Positions 1 through 7,905 of a DNA stretch of 11,597 nt are shown here, one piece after another (position 1 is the stretch's first letter; each line of letters starts with the position of its first letter). The notes under the pieces are model-generated. The model saw nothing but the letters and a program-made list of their open reading frames with translations, made no database searches and was not told where the DNA came from. The stretch covers positions 1 to 11,597 of the forward strand of contig ONQL01000067.1 in NCBI GenBank assembly GCA_900319985.1, given 5' to 3'. The translations under genes and the position numbers were made by a program. This DNA is from an uncultured Methanobrevibacter sp. (lineage in GTDB: Archaea; Methanobacteriota; Methanobacteria; Methanobacteriales; Methanobacteriaceae).

Positions 1-1
1 A

Positions 2-592
2 AAAAGTATGTATTCACTGTTTTTCATTTTCATAAAACTTTGTGTGCAATGCGGCGTAATATATGTATTGAATATGCAGGGCATCAGCCACTGCGTCCTT
101 ATTGGAGTAACTGTTTCCGAGGTGCTGTCTGCGATTATATTTTATGCATTCTTAAGATATTTATTCAGGAATTTTGATGAAAAATACAAAAATAAGGATG
201 TCGTTAAAACGTTCAATTCTGATAATGAAACCGAATCCTTAAAAGAGCATGCAAAAATCAAAGATGATGGAGCGAAAAATAAGACTTTAAGAAAAATACT
301 ATTAATTGTGACAGTAATAGTCATGATAATTTGTGTAATATCAATTATACTTTCACTTATTTCGATTAATGATCCGTCCATAGTCATAAGTGGAATAATT
401 GGTTTAATTCTCTTTATACTCAGCATCTTTCTAATAACAAAATTAGATAAACCTATAATTTCTTTAATTGGAGTTATTGTCTCTGCAGTCATACTTTTCA
501 CATTCATGCACAGTTATGGCAACAGATTCATTCAGTGGTTTATCATTGCCGGGGCTTTAATGGCGTTTATTTTCATAATTCTAAAACGCTGA
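2..592 (+). CDS. Polytopic membrane protein, 5' end probably outside the window
   Basis: The frame is open to the left edge, so the ATG at 8 may be internal and the true start may lie upstream. From that ATG the product has 194 residues. I see six hydrophobic segments, at about residues 2-20, 27-50, 94-117, 125-145, 149-166 and 174-192. A charged, Lys/Asp/Glu-rich loop at about 52-93 divides two N-terminal helices from four C-terminal ones. The first part, with GISHCVLIGVTVSEVLSA and a helix ending in FLRYLFRN, resembles the last two helices of MATE-type exporters. If so, this is the C-terminal end of such a transporter carrying a four-helix extension; this assignment is weak. It is the only sizeable gene on the plus strand and points toward the convergent beta-helix gene. 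No clear poly-T terminator follows the stop. The membrane location is well supported; the function is not known. Confidence 0.6.
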   Translation, partial: KSMYSLFFIFIKLCVQCGVIYVLNMQGISHCVLIGVTVSEVLSAIIFYAFLRYLFRNFDEKYKNKDVVKTFNSDNETESLKEHAKIKDDGAKNKTLRKILLIVTVIVMIICVISIILSLISINDPSIVISGIIGLILFILSIFLITKLDKPIISLIGVIVSAVILFTFMHSYGNRFIQWFIIAGALMAFIFIILKR

Positions 593-726
593 TTTGACAC
601 AAAGTCACAACATTTACTGAAAAACAATAAATAAAATCATTATAAACATGAATTAAATCTTTTTAAATGTATCATATCTTCAGCAAATCTAAAATAATTC
701 CTTAAAAATAGAGTATAATGGATTTT

Positions 727-748
727 GCCCGTATACTATACAAAATAT
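727..748. repeat. Dispersed intergenic element, copy 1 (core only)
   Basis: The core GCCCGTATACTATACAAAAT matches the core at 2771-2790 exactly. Around GTATA-C-TATAC it is a five-base inverted repeat. It lies 55 bases beyond the stop codon of the beta-helix gene that ends at 803, on its 3' side. Flanking similarity to the other copies is limited here: there is an upstream TAATTCCTTAAAAA near 696, which also occurs near 7528. Function unknown; it could be a 3' processing or termination region, or the scar of a small element. Confidence 0.7.
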
Positions 749-802
749 ACTCATAATATTAGACTCCAAATTATATAAATGTAAAAAATAAGCTATAAAC
801 CA

Positions 803-2107
803 TCACCATGGAGGATTATTATCGTAGACCACTTCCCTATTTTTATTTTCAAAATTACAATTTTTTAAATTGGAATCAAATTCAACTGTTGAAAGTATTG
901 CACTACCTAAATAAGCATAATTACCGGAAAATGTTGAATCAATAATATTTAAATCGCCATCATTAAATATGGCTCCACCACTTTTTCCTACACCATTCTT
1001 TGAAAACATACAGTTAATTACAGTTAATTTTTTACAATTAAAAATGGCTCCCCCATTCTTGTTGGCCTGATTATTGCATAATTTTGAATTGCATATAATT
1101 AACTCACCCCCATTCATTATTGCGCCACCTTCAACAGATGAATCCCCATTTTTTAATGTGATATTTTTAATTTTAATATTTTCACCATTAATCAAAAATA
1201 TAGGTGTTTTTCCACGTGCATCAACAGTGTGGCCACCCCCATCAATGACCAAATTATTCCTATAGATTTTTATTCCACTATAATATTTTGAATCCTCATC
1301 TGCCAAACAGTTTAAAGCAATATCATATTCCAATTTAATTACATCTTCTTTAGAATTATTTATCAAATCCTCCAGAAAAGTGAAATCTTCAACTGACGAT
1401 TCAATGATTTCTCCCTGATTAACAATCATATCTCTTGAACCAGAAGTTTGAACACAACCCTCGTTAAATAATGATTTCTGTTGATCTGATGAATAATCCC
1501 CTCCAATATGTATTTCCTCATAATTGCATACATCATAATCATAATCAGAATTTTCAGTTTCATTATTTTCAAAATGAACATTTCGTAATACAAGGTTGCC
1601 CCAGTTATCTAACGCACCCGTATCCTGCGTGATGTTGTTTTTTATTGTGGAATCAGAAACATGCATATCTTCAGTATTACTTATTGCACCACCCTTGTTT
1701 GCAGAGTTATCAGAAAAGAAGGATTTAATTATGCGAAGAGTATGAAATTCATTTCTTATTGCTCCACCTGAATAAACTGCAGCATTACCCTCAAATGCGC
1801 AGTCTTCAATATTGAGTTCACCAGAACTATTTTTTATTGCACCCCCATCATCATTAAACCCATTTTTGAATGTGATATTTTTTAATGTAACATTTCCAGA
1901 ACATGAAAATATCCTTGTTTTTCCCTTAGCATCAATAGTGTGAGCGTTACCTTCAATAACAATATCAATCACAGGATTACCAATTAAAATTCCTTCAAGA
2001 TACTGAGATACCTCTTCATCACTTAAAACAATATCAGAGTCTAAAACTATAGGCAAATGCCTCCCTTTTTGGATTAAATCATCAAGATATTTAAAATTAT
2101 TTGACAT
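803..2107 (-). CDS. Right-handed beta-helix, adhesin-like repeat protein (434 aa), no visible export signal
   Basis: I take the start at the ATG at 2107 (MSNNFKYLDDL), which has GGTG six bases upstream; an in-frame TTG four codons earlier is less likely. The protein contains two homologous modules, at about residues 4-90 and 240-325. Each opens with (Y/F)L-x-DLI, then a (V/K)L-x-x-DI-x-L strand, a GI-x-I segment, (D/E)G-x-x-HT(I/V)DA(K/R)GKT-x-IF, and LKNI-x-(F/L)KNG, and runs into GGAI...C-x-F-x-x-N rungs. Such rungs form parallel beta-helices in Methanobrevibacter adhesin-like proteins and in polymorphic outer-membrane proteins. Unlike typical members it has no signal peptide, no transmembrane helix and no cell-wall anchor, and it ends abruptly at NNPPW. 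It is a short relative of the 1058-residue protein encoded at 3664-6840. It could be cytoplasmic, exported by another route, or a truncated adhesin. The fold is confident; the role is unknown. Confidence 0.85.
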   Translation of the reverse strand: MSNNFKYLDDLIQKGRHLPIVLDSDIVLSDEEVSQYLEGILIGNPVIDIVIEGNAHTIDAKGKTRIFSCSGNVTLKNITFKNGFNDDGGAIKNSSGELNIEDCAFEGNAAVYSGGAIRNEFHTLRIIKSFFSDNSANKGGAISNTEDMHVSDSTIKNNITQDTGALDNWGNLVLRNVHFENNETENSDYDYDVCNYEEIHIGGDYSSDQQKSLFNEGCVQTSGSRDMIVNQGEIIESSVEDFTFLEDLINNSKEDVIKLEYDIALNCLADEDSKYYSGIKIYRNNLVIDGGGHTVDARGKTPIFLINGENIKIKNITLKNGDSSVEGGAIMNGGELIICNSKLCNNQANKNGGAIFNCKKLTVINCMFSKNGVGKSGGAIFNDGDLNIIDSTFSGNYAYLGSAILSTVEFDSNLKNCNFENKNREVVYDNNPPW

Positions 2108-2113
2108 GTCAAA

Positions 2114-2159
2114 CACCAATTGTAACTATATAATACTATTATTAAATATACATTTAAAG
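2114..2159 (-). promoter_or_regulatory. Probable promoter and ribosome binding site of the 434-aa beta-helix gene
   Basis: On the minus strand CTTTAAATG (about 2151-2159) lies about 48 bases before the ATG. Transcription would then start near 2129 with a leader of about 20 bases. The TATA-to-ATG distance equals that of the BspA-like gene. GGTG at 2114-2117 sits six bases before the ATG. The TATA choice is tentative because the whole stretch is AT-rich and TATATTTAAT also fits. Confidence 0.4.
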
Positions 2160-2566
2160 GAATTGATTTACATTAACAGCAAATGAATTGCCAAACTCCC
2201 ACTAAAATTAACATAATCTAAATACATTAATAATTTGCCTCCAAAACCCATATCCGACACCAAATTAATGGATGTAAAGATTAATAGTTGCAATGATTAG
2301 TGATTTGAATACAAATAATTTATATTGGAGTTTTACTTTTATTTTATTATTTTTTCACTTAATGCTTTTACTAGTAAAATACTTATTAACATCTTTAAAT
2401 AATTAAATATTTATTTTAAATAACACTTTTTTAAATCCAAAGCACATATATTAAATATACTATTTCACAAAAATATTAACAACATTTAATAAATTCACAC
2501 CTCCAAATATTAATCTTATTTTTTCAATGTATTAAGAAATGTTGATGCTTAGTATTATACCAACAA

Positions 2567-2603
2567 TACTATACAAAATATAAGCACCCTCCTAAAAACA
2601 GCC
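2567..2603. repeat. Dispersed intergenic element, left block, copy A
   Basis: ACTATACAAAATATAAGCAC followed by CTCCTAAAAACAGCCAAA matches 7481-7517, where the same order of blocks is seen (ACTATACAAAATATAAACAC, then CTGCTAAAAAAGACCAAA). It lies about 200 bases left of the better conserved right block at 2766-2811; the same spacing holds for copy B to within about 20 bases. The pair therefore looks like a diverged duplication of one element of about 250 bases. Confidence 0.6.
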
Positions 2604-2765
2604 AAAACAGCCTTAAAAAATAATTAATTAAAAAACTGTTTTTATGAAAATAAGAAAGAATAATAATTTATTAACCTATTTAATAACCAATACCAAGTTA
2701 TCATGTGCTGAAATAAATATTAAAGTTTAATAGATCTTATAAAGACCATAAATCATTTAAAAATC

Positions 2766-2811
2766 TTGTTGCCCGTATACTATACAAAATATTTAGTACT
2801 TTTAGCTCTCA
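2766..2811. repeat. Dispersed intergenic element, right block, copy A
   Basis: These 46 bases match 7665-7710 with only two differences (both C/T) in the same orientation. The block contains the core CCCGTATACTATACAAAATAT shared with 727-748 and continues into TTTAGTACTTTTAGCTCTCA. It lies on the 3' side of the HEAT-like relic, just outside the solitary insertion-sequence end at 2873. Confidence 0.85.
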
Positions 2812-2872
2812 AATTATACTATACAACTAAGAAGTATATATATTTTTATTACTTTTATTTTACCTCTTATTT

Positions 2873-2906
2873 CATTCCTAGAAACTTAAGATTTTTTTGA
2901 TTTTTT
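2873..2906 (-). mobile_element. Solitary insertion-sequence end (34 bp)
   Basis: The reverse complement of 2873-2906 is identical over 34 bases to the right end of the insertion-sequence remnant at 7269-7302: AAAAAATCAAAAAAATC, then CTTAAG and TTTCTAGGAATG. Its outer tip is at 2873 and its inside points right, toward the HEAT-like relic. No transposase sequence adjoins it. It marks an old insertion or rearrangement and forms the C-terminal edge of the HEAT-like relic. Confidence 0.8.
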
Positions 2907-3600
2907 GTTATAGTTTTTCTCATTTTCAATTGATACGAGGGCGGTGATTCTGAAGTCCCGGCCATATTCTCCCCTAATGATTTGCATGAAAAAGTCATCA
3001 TCATGAATCTTTTTTGAAATGGCTTCACGAATCCACTATTCAGATTCCTTAAAAACAAGTCCTTCAGGACATTTTCGTCGGCGATTTGCTTACAGTCACC
3101 CATCCTTAATTTACTATCATTTCCATTGAATGCGTAATCCGTTGAGACTTCGACATTATCTGTTTTGGATATTATGATGTCTTTCTGGCAATCCAAATCT
3201 CTGTTTAATAAATGCTTTTCAAAACATCCCTGTCAACAATATTGAATGTTGGCTAGATTTTAAAATGGCTTCCCTCAGTTTACGGCAATCTCCATCAGCA
3301 TATCCCCATCATCGATTCTGTCAAAGGCATAGTAGCGTATGTACTTGTATTTTGAATTGTTTACAAAATAAGCCAAAAGCAACTGGCTGGAGGTGGATTT
3401 CACTATGTCAAACTGCATTGCTCCATCCAATCTGTCAATGTCTATTTTTTCTGTGTTTAAATTTTCAACCCAATCCATTCAACTCATCCCTTTTAATAGA
3501 ATCTGTAGATGTCTTCACTTTTTCCATTATGTTTGAAACCCATGAGGGCATATTATCACATTAAATATTTTCCAGATTGACTTATTGAGCCAAATCCCAT
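2907..3600 (-). pseudogene. Decayed HEAT-like repeat protein gene
   Basis: The coding signal jumps between frames. Possible starts are the ATG at 3600 (MGFGSISQSG, with GGAGAGG just upstream) or 3551 (MPSWVSNIMEKV). After a frame change near 3479 comes WVENLNTEKIDIDRLDGA, then FDIVKSTSSQLLLAYFVNN and YYAFDRIDDGDMLMEIA. A stop follows near 3275 and the signal continues in another frame with KLREAILKSS and VDRDVLKSI, then DSKLRMGDCKQIADENVLKD, then, after another shift and an in-frame TAG, REAISKKIHDDDFFMQII and DFRITALVSIENEK. The recurring pattern of charged turn, R-x-x-A-x-x-x-I, D-(D/E)-x-x-L-x-x-I-A is that of HEAT/armadillo-like solenoids. The 3' edge meets the solitary insertion-sequence end. 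At least four lesions make this a relic. I recognise the repeat type, not a named family; such proteins usually act in protein-protein contacts. Confidence 0.7.
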
Positions 3601-3663
3601 ATCCTCTCCAATATATACTACAATTATCCATCACCATTAATGCAACTGTTCAGACAGCAAAAA

Positions 3664-6600
3664 TCATAGACATGTTTGTGATGAGGAAATGACATATCCA
3701 CTATCTTTTTTATTGCCTCCAAAAGTAGTGTTTCTAACATACCATTTACCATCATTTCGAATTGATTCAGATGAGTATTCGTTTAAAGACAATATGCAGT
3801 CGGACAATTCCACATCACTATTTTCTTCATTCTGCACTACACAAGCCCCTACATTTTTATTGAATGTTGAATCTGTGATTTTCAAACTACCGCTGTTGCA
3901 TATGCAGCTGCAAATAAAACCTGTGTTTTCATTTAATGAAGACGAGATAACTTCTGCAGTTGCCCGATTGTATATTGCACCACCCCTCTTGGCACTGTTT
4001 TTGTTGAATTTGGAGCATATAACCAACAAATCATCATAGATGTTATATACTGCTCCGCCATTTCCCGAAAAGTCATATTCAAACAGCTCACCTGTTGATT
4101 CGTTATTTTCAAACAGTGATTCAATAATTTTCAATTCCCCCCTGGATTTGCTTATCGCACCGCCAAAACCTTCAGATGAATTGGAGATGAATTTGCAGTT
4201 TTCAACCGTCACGTTAACACCATTTATTCTTATTGCACCACCATGATTGTTGAAAACACCATCATAATCTGAAAAAACATTTCCATTTTTGAATATGATA
4301 TTTTTAAGGACAATGTTGTCTGCGCTAATCAAAAATATCCGTGATTTTTGCCTGGCATCGATAGTCATGCCTCCGCCGTCAATAACCAGACCTTCAATGT
4401 CAAGATCGATTCCTCCTTCATAAAATTCGGCCTCATAGCCGTCAAGGGAAATGTCCCTATCAAGAATGATTTTTTTACCCTCAGATTGATGGATCAAACT
4501 GTCAAGGTATTCAAAATTATATCGTTCTTCTAACGGAATGGAAATGGTTTCAACTGTTCCCGGACCTTCAATTGAATCAATCAGATCTGCCGGGGAGTTT
4601 TTAACGAAAATATTTCCTTCATTGAATATCTTTTCTATTAAATTTATATATATTAAGGTCAGTTCTGTTTTATTGTGGATGTTTTTAAAGTCTGCATTAT
4701 CCGAGAGGTTATTGTCAAATTTGGTTTTTGTTATACTGCAGAATTTACCATTATTTAAAAGTGTGGCTTCACCAATGTCATTGTCTGTGATGTTTGTCCC
4801 GTATACTGATAGGGTCGACTCACTGTAATTGGTGATTAAATTTTTACATGAATTATCCATTAAATCCACACCCAACACATCTAAAGTTCCAGCATTGTAG
4901 AGGACGTCTTTTGATACGTTGTTTGTGAATTTGGACCCGGTAATTTTCAAGGATTCAACATTACCTATAATATGTCCCTCCGCATCACCCCTATTGTTGG
5001 AGAAAATGCAGTTATTAATCCGCATTTTTGAACCGAATGAACTATCCACTGCAGCAGCATAGGACTGTGAAAAATTATCTGTCAGCAAACATTCATTCAT
5101 ATCCAATATAGCTCCATATTCATTCAATATTGCTGACATATTCTCCTTGAAAATGGAGCCGGAAATCTTCATTTCCGCTCCCCAATCCTCAACGTCACTA
5201 TTGAATATGGCGCCCCCTTCATCTGCAGTGTTTTTAGAAAATGCGGATTTTACAATTACCATATCATTGACGTTGTATATTGCTCCCCCCTCATCAGCAC
5301 TGTTGTTTTTAAATGTCGAATCAATGATTTTAGCTTTCCCCTCACAGTATATGGCTCCGCCGGATTTATTGTGTCCGTTTTCAAGACAGATATTTTTAAT
5401 CACGACATTGTTTCCTGCAATTCTGAATATTCTTGAAATGCCCCCTCCACTGACAGTGTGTCCATTTCCATAAATTGCAATGTCATCAATGTCCAATTCG
5501 ATTCCTTCAGGATAAAATGGAAATTCATACTCCTCAAAATTAATGTCATGGCTTAGGATAATCTCACCTGCAGTCTCTTCGAATACTTTTCGGGTCAGAT
5601 AGCTAAAAGTAAATTTGCAGTTGCCTTCATCAATTCTTCCATTATTTTCAATTATGTCTTTAAATCCGTAAGCCGAATTTTCAAGAATGACATTTCCATC
5701 ATTAACAACAGATTTTGAGCAATCGCTTTTAACGTCATCGAGAATCAATTCTGATGAATTATAAATACTGTTTTTAAAAGAAGTTCCGTTGATGATGCAG
5801 TTTCCCTGGTTGAACACACTAAAGTCCACATCCGATTCAATAAATTCACCGCCGAGGATAGAAGCAGTCCCATTATTGAATACGGTGTTTTTTCCTATGT
5901 TATTTTCAAAGCGACAGGCAAAAATCCCCAAATGTTTATTGTTGCAGATGACATTTTTACTGTAGTTGTCATTAATCAGACAGTTCCTGATTTTAACACA
6001 GCCGTCTTCATTAAATACTGCCATCCCATCCGATATTGTACATTCATCTATGACAGTTTTACTGCAACTGACATGTATCAGTGCGCCACCTGATTTAATA
6101 TGGTTGCGGGCAAAGCTGCTTTTCCTAATCCTTGTAGGACCATTGGCATGAATTATTCCATCATTTCCTATCCCATAAACCTCATTTCCCAAAAAACTGC
6201 AATCTTTAACATTCAATTCAAAATCATTGTATATTGCCGCCCCACCATAGTTTGTGTTATTGCCTGAAAAACTGCAGTTTTGAAGGGTCAAAACCCCTTT
6301 ATTGTATATTGCTCCACCAAAACCTTCACCGCGATTGTCCTTGAAAGTGCAGTTCGAAATCAGTACCTCTGCATTATCATTAAGGATTTCTATTGCTCCT
6401 CCTTTCTGCTTTCCTAAAGCGTTTTTAAAGACTATGTTTTTTAAGACAACTCTCCCCCTAGTGATGAAAAATATTCTGGTCTGATTTCTGGCATCGATTG
6501 TGTGTCCGCCACCGTCAATGACAATGGAGTCTGCATCAATAAATAATCCAAATTCATGTCGGGTGGACTGATTATACCCATCCAAAACAACATCCGAGTC

Positions 6601-6840
6601 CAGAACGATTTCCTCCTCACCACTTTCAATAAGGCTTTTGAGATAATCAAAATCGACATATCCATCCACATCCAAAACGTCTTCATCAGCAGGATTTTTG
6701 AAAATGATTTCTTCTTCAAATGGTTTTTCAGAAAGTATTTCCTTTTTTTCCTGGAGTATTTCGATTTCAGGAGATTTTAAATCCTCCCTTTTAGTTTTGT
6801 CTGATTTGAATAACTTTTTAAATCTGTCTCCAATGCCCAT
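3664..6840 (-). CDS. Large right-handed beta-helix, adhesin-like protein with three modules (1058 aa)
   Basis: I take the start at the ATG at 6840 (MGIGDRFKKLFKS), which has GAGGTG six bases upstream; a GTG three codons earlier overlaps that site. The protein has a basic N-terminus and an acidic linker to about residue 60. Three homologous units of about 350 residues then begin near 64, 411 and 775, each with FxYL..LI, a (V/I)L-x-(D/H)-D(I/V) strand, GGGHTIDA-like and RIF motifs, and VLKNI-x-FKN(G/A) running into GGAI...C-x-F-x-x-N rungs. The middle unit is the most diverged (GNGHTVSGGG). The fold is a long parallel beta-helix of the adhesin-like class. It lacks a signal peptide, transmembrane segments and a C-terminal anchor. 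The amphipathic FKKLFK start could let it sit on a membrane, but that is inference. A relict insertion sequence lies just upstream of its promoter. It encodes a longer version of the protein at 803-2107. Confidence 0.88.
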   Translation of the reverse strand: MGIGDRFKKLFKSDKTKREDLKSPEIEILQEKKEILSEKPFEEEIIFKNPADEDVLDVDGYVDFDYLKSLIESGEEEIVLDSDVVLDGYNQSTRHEFGLFIDADSIVIDGGGHTIDARNQTRIFFITRGRVVLKNIVFKNALGKQKGGAIEILNDNAEVLISNCTFKDNRGEGFGGAIYNKGVLTLQNCSFSGNNTNYGGAAIYNDFELNVKDCSFLGNEVYGIGNDGIIHANGPTRIRKSSFARNHIKSGGALIHVSCSKTVIDECTISDGMAVFNEDGCVKIRNCLINDNYSKNVICNNKHLGIFACRFENNIGKNTVFNNGTASILGGEFIESDVDFSVFNQGNCIINGTSFKNSIYNSSELILDDVKSDCSKSVVNDGNVILENSAYGFKDIIENNGRIDEGNCKFTFSYLTRKVFEETAGEIILSHDINFEEYEFPFYPEGIELDIDDIAIYGNGHTVSGGGISRIFRIAGNNVVIKNICLENGHNKSGGAIYCEGKAKIIDSTFKNNSADEGGAIYNVNDMVIVKSAFSKNTADEGGAIFNSDVEDWGAEMKISGSIFKENMSAILNEYGAILDMNECLLTDNFSQSYAAAVDSSFGSKMRINNCIFSNNRGDAEGHIIGNVESLKITGSKFTNNVSKDVLYNAGTLDVLGVDLMDNSCKNLITNYSESTLSVYGTNITDNDIGEATLLNNGKFCSITKTKFDNNLSDNADFKNIHNKTELTLIYINLIEKIFNEGNIFVKNSPADLIDSIEGPGTVETISIPLEERYNFEYLDSLIHQSEGKKIILDRDISLDGYEAEFYEGGIDLDIEGLVIDGGGMTIDARQKSRIFLISADNIVLKNIIFKNGNVFSDYDGVFNNHGGAIRINGVNVTVENCKFISNSSEGFGGAISKSRGELKIIESLFENNESTGELFEYDFSGNGGAVYNIYDDLLVICSKFNKNSAKRGGAIYNRATAEVISSSLNENTGFICSCICNSGSLKITDSTFNKNVGACVVQNEENSDVELSDCILSLNEYSSESIRNDGKWYVRNTTFGGNKKDSGYVISSSQTCL

Positions 6841-6845
6841 GACCA

Positions 6846-6890
6846 ACACCTCTCATTAATATTGACTATATATTTAAAAGTAAATATTTT
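6846..6890 (-). promoter_or_regulatory. Probable promoter of the 1058-aa gene, next to an insertion-sequence end
   Basis: On the minus strand TTTTAAATATATA lies at 6867-6879 and a second TATA-like AAATATTTAC at 6881-6890. The first implies a very short leader, the second about 20 bases. GAGGTG at 6846-6851 is the ribosome binding site. The insertion-sequence tip at 6895 is only a few bases upstream, so the upstream promoter element may partly come from the mobile element. Confidence 0.45.
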
Positions 6891-6894
6891 TTAC

Positions 6895-7302
6895 CATTCC
6901 TAGGAACTTAAGATATAAAGAAATATAACACAAAACACATACTAGCAGACAGAGCATACGACACAGAACCCATTAGAAAATGCATAAACGAAGAAGCCAA
7001 AGCAGAAGACCAAATACCTTTAAAAACCAGAGCAAAAAACGGATATTACAGATTAAAAAGTAAAAAACAATTCAAACAAGAAATATATTCCAGAAGAAAC
7101 AATGTAGAATCAATATTCAGCGTAATAAAAAGAATATTTAATGGAACAAATCGAAGCAGAAGCTTACAACTATCAAATAAAGAAACAAAACTCAAAAATA
7201 CAATTTATAACATTTACAGATCAACTCAAATTCAATAAAAATAAGGATTTCTACAAAGCCAAAAATAGAAAAAATCAAAAAAATCTTAAGTTTCTAGGAA
7301 TG
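6895..7302 (+). mobile_element. Internally deleted insertion sequence (408 bp) with both terminal inverted repeats
   Basis: The left tip 6895-6914 (CATTCCTAGGAACTTAAGAT) and the reverse complement of the right tip 7283-7302 (CATTCCTAGAAACTTAAGAT) differ at one of 20 bases. Between them lies only the 3' part of a DDE transposase gene, fused almost directly to the left tip, so most of the element has been deleted. It cannot move by itself but, having both tips, could be mobilised in trans by a related full-length copy. I see no clear target duplication: the flanks are TTTTTTAC on the left and CCATCATT on the right. The family is probably IS5/IS4-like, judged from the transposase. Confidence 0.85.
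6912..7238 (+). pseudogene. C-terminal fragment of an IS4/IS5-type DDE transposase
   Basis: Reading from 6912 with no start codon, about 108 codons stay open to the TAA at 7236. The fragment begins DIKKYNTKHILADRAYD, where ADRAYD is the usual context of the second catalytic Asp. It ends with a perfect Y-(2)-R-(3)-E-(6)-K signature (YSRRNNVESIFSVIK), which holds the catalytic Glu, followed by LSNKETKLKNTIYNIYRS. The N-terminal domain and the first catalytic Asp are missing, so no active enzyme can be made. The plus-strand frame starting at 7141 (MEQIEAEAYN) is a shadow of this fragment. The nearest type I recall is the IS5-like transposases common in archaea; the exact family cannot be set without comparison. 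Confidence 0.85.
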
Positions 7303-7383
7303 CCATCATTTCATAAATTTTATTACTTATTTTATATAAAAAAATATAATAAATAATATAATAAAAAATATGAAATGATTATT

Positions 7384-7476
7384 ATGGGAATTACTGATTA
7401 TATTAAAACTAGACTATTGAGTTTCCCAGATAAATTTTTAAAAGAATTTACACTAAATATAAAGCCAATATACTGA
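7384..7476 (+). CDS. Possible 30-aa peptide or leftover N-terminus
   Basis: MGITDYIKTRLLSFPDKFLK followed by EFTLNIKPIY and a TGA. The composition looks protein-like (amphipathic, Lys-rich), but there is no ribosome binding site, and the frame stops where the dispersed repeat begins. It may be the surviving start of a gene cut short by that repeat. I do not recognise it. Confidence 0.2.
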   Translation: MGITDYIKTRLLSFPDKFLKEFTLNIKPIY

Positions 7477-7480
7477 AAAA

Positions 7481-7517
7481 ACTATACAAAATATAAACAC
7501 CTGCTAAAAAAGACCAA
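7481..7517. repeat. Dispersed intergenic element, left block, copy B
   Basis: This is the counterpart of 2567-2603, with the shared ACTATACAAAATATAA and CTAAAAA tracts in the same order. It follows directly on the TGA of the short frame at 7384-7476. Confidence 0.6.
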
Positions 7518-7664
7518 ATTAATTCCTTAAAAAAAGACTCAATTTTTAAAAATATCAATATATTATGCTTAATAAAATCATAAAATAAGTATATTAAGTT
7601 AATCAAGAATTAAACCAATATTAATGATTAATAAGTCAAATTAACCCCAAATAATATAGATTTT

Positions 7665-7710
7665 TTGTTGTCCGTATATTATACAAAATATTTAGTACTT
7701 TTAGCTCTCA
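7665..7710. repeat. Dispersed intergenic element, right block, copy B
   Basis: It matches 2766-2811 at 44 of 46 positions in the same orientation. The core here reads TCCGTATATTATACAAAATA, so one of the two changes weakens the GTATA-C-TATAC symmetry. It lies on the 3' side of the BspA-like gene, about 420 bases beyond its stop. Confidence 0.85.
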
Positions 7711-7905
7711 CAATATAATATTTTTACACAATCATATATAATTTTAGTTAATAGCACGCATTTTATAATCTTAAGAAGATTCAAATGCCCCCATACTGAA
7801 CTACGAATCCCCATTGAAAAAAATTTTTACAAAAACATAATATTAAGTATTTTTCATTAACCATAATGCTTGAATCGAATGTTTTCAATCGAAATATACA
7901 AAACA

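Larger units (their letters stand above)
2108..2872. other. Gene-free AT-rich spacer containing the dispersed intergenic element
   Basis: I find no convincing coding sequence on either strand. The first 60 bases hold the promoter of the gene ending at 803. The rest is very AT-rich apart from the repeat copies at 2567-2603 and 2766-2811, listed separately. A small inverted repeat, AGTATT-8 bases-AATACT, ends just where the first repeat copy begins (about 2551-2570). Confidence 0.6.

Noticed and set aside
2867..3196. A minus-strand frame of 109 codons taken as a complete gene.
   Set aside because: Its middle part belongs to the HEAT-like relic, but it runs out of frame after the KQIADENVLKD unit and ends in insertion-sequence sequence, so it is not a gene in itself.
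3265..6780. Several plus-strand frames of 60 to 116 codons opposite the large beta-helix gene.
   Set aside because: They are antisense to a clear coding sequence, lack ribosome binding sites, and their recurrent APP motifs are just the complement of the GGAI rungs.
7141..7356. A plus-strand frame of 71 codons starting MEQIEAEAYN.
   Set aside because: It is out of frame with the transposase fragment, which carries the catalytic signature, and it runs through the terminal inverted repeat into AT-rich spacer.
7869..7895. Similarity of 22 of 26 bases between 7869-7895 and 10806-10832, the latter inside the terminase relic.
   Set aside because: It is short and AT-rich, and it lies in a different order relative to the flanking direct repeat than expected for one longer duplication. 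It may be chance, so it is not claimed as part of the repeat.
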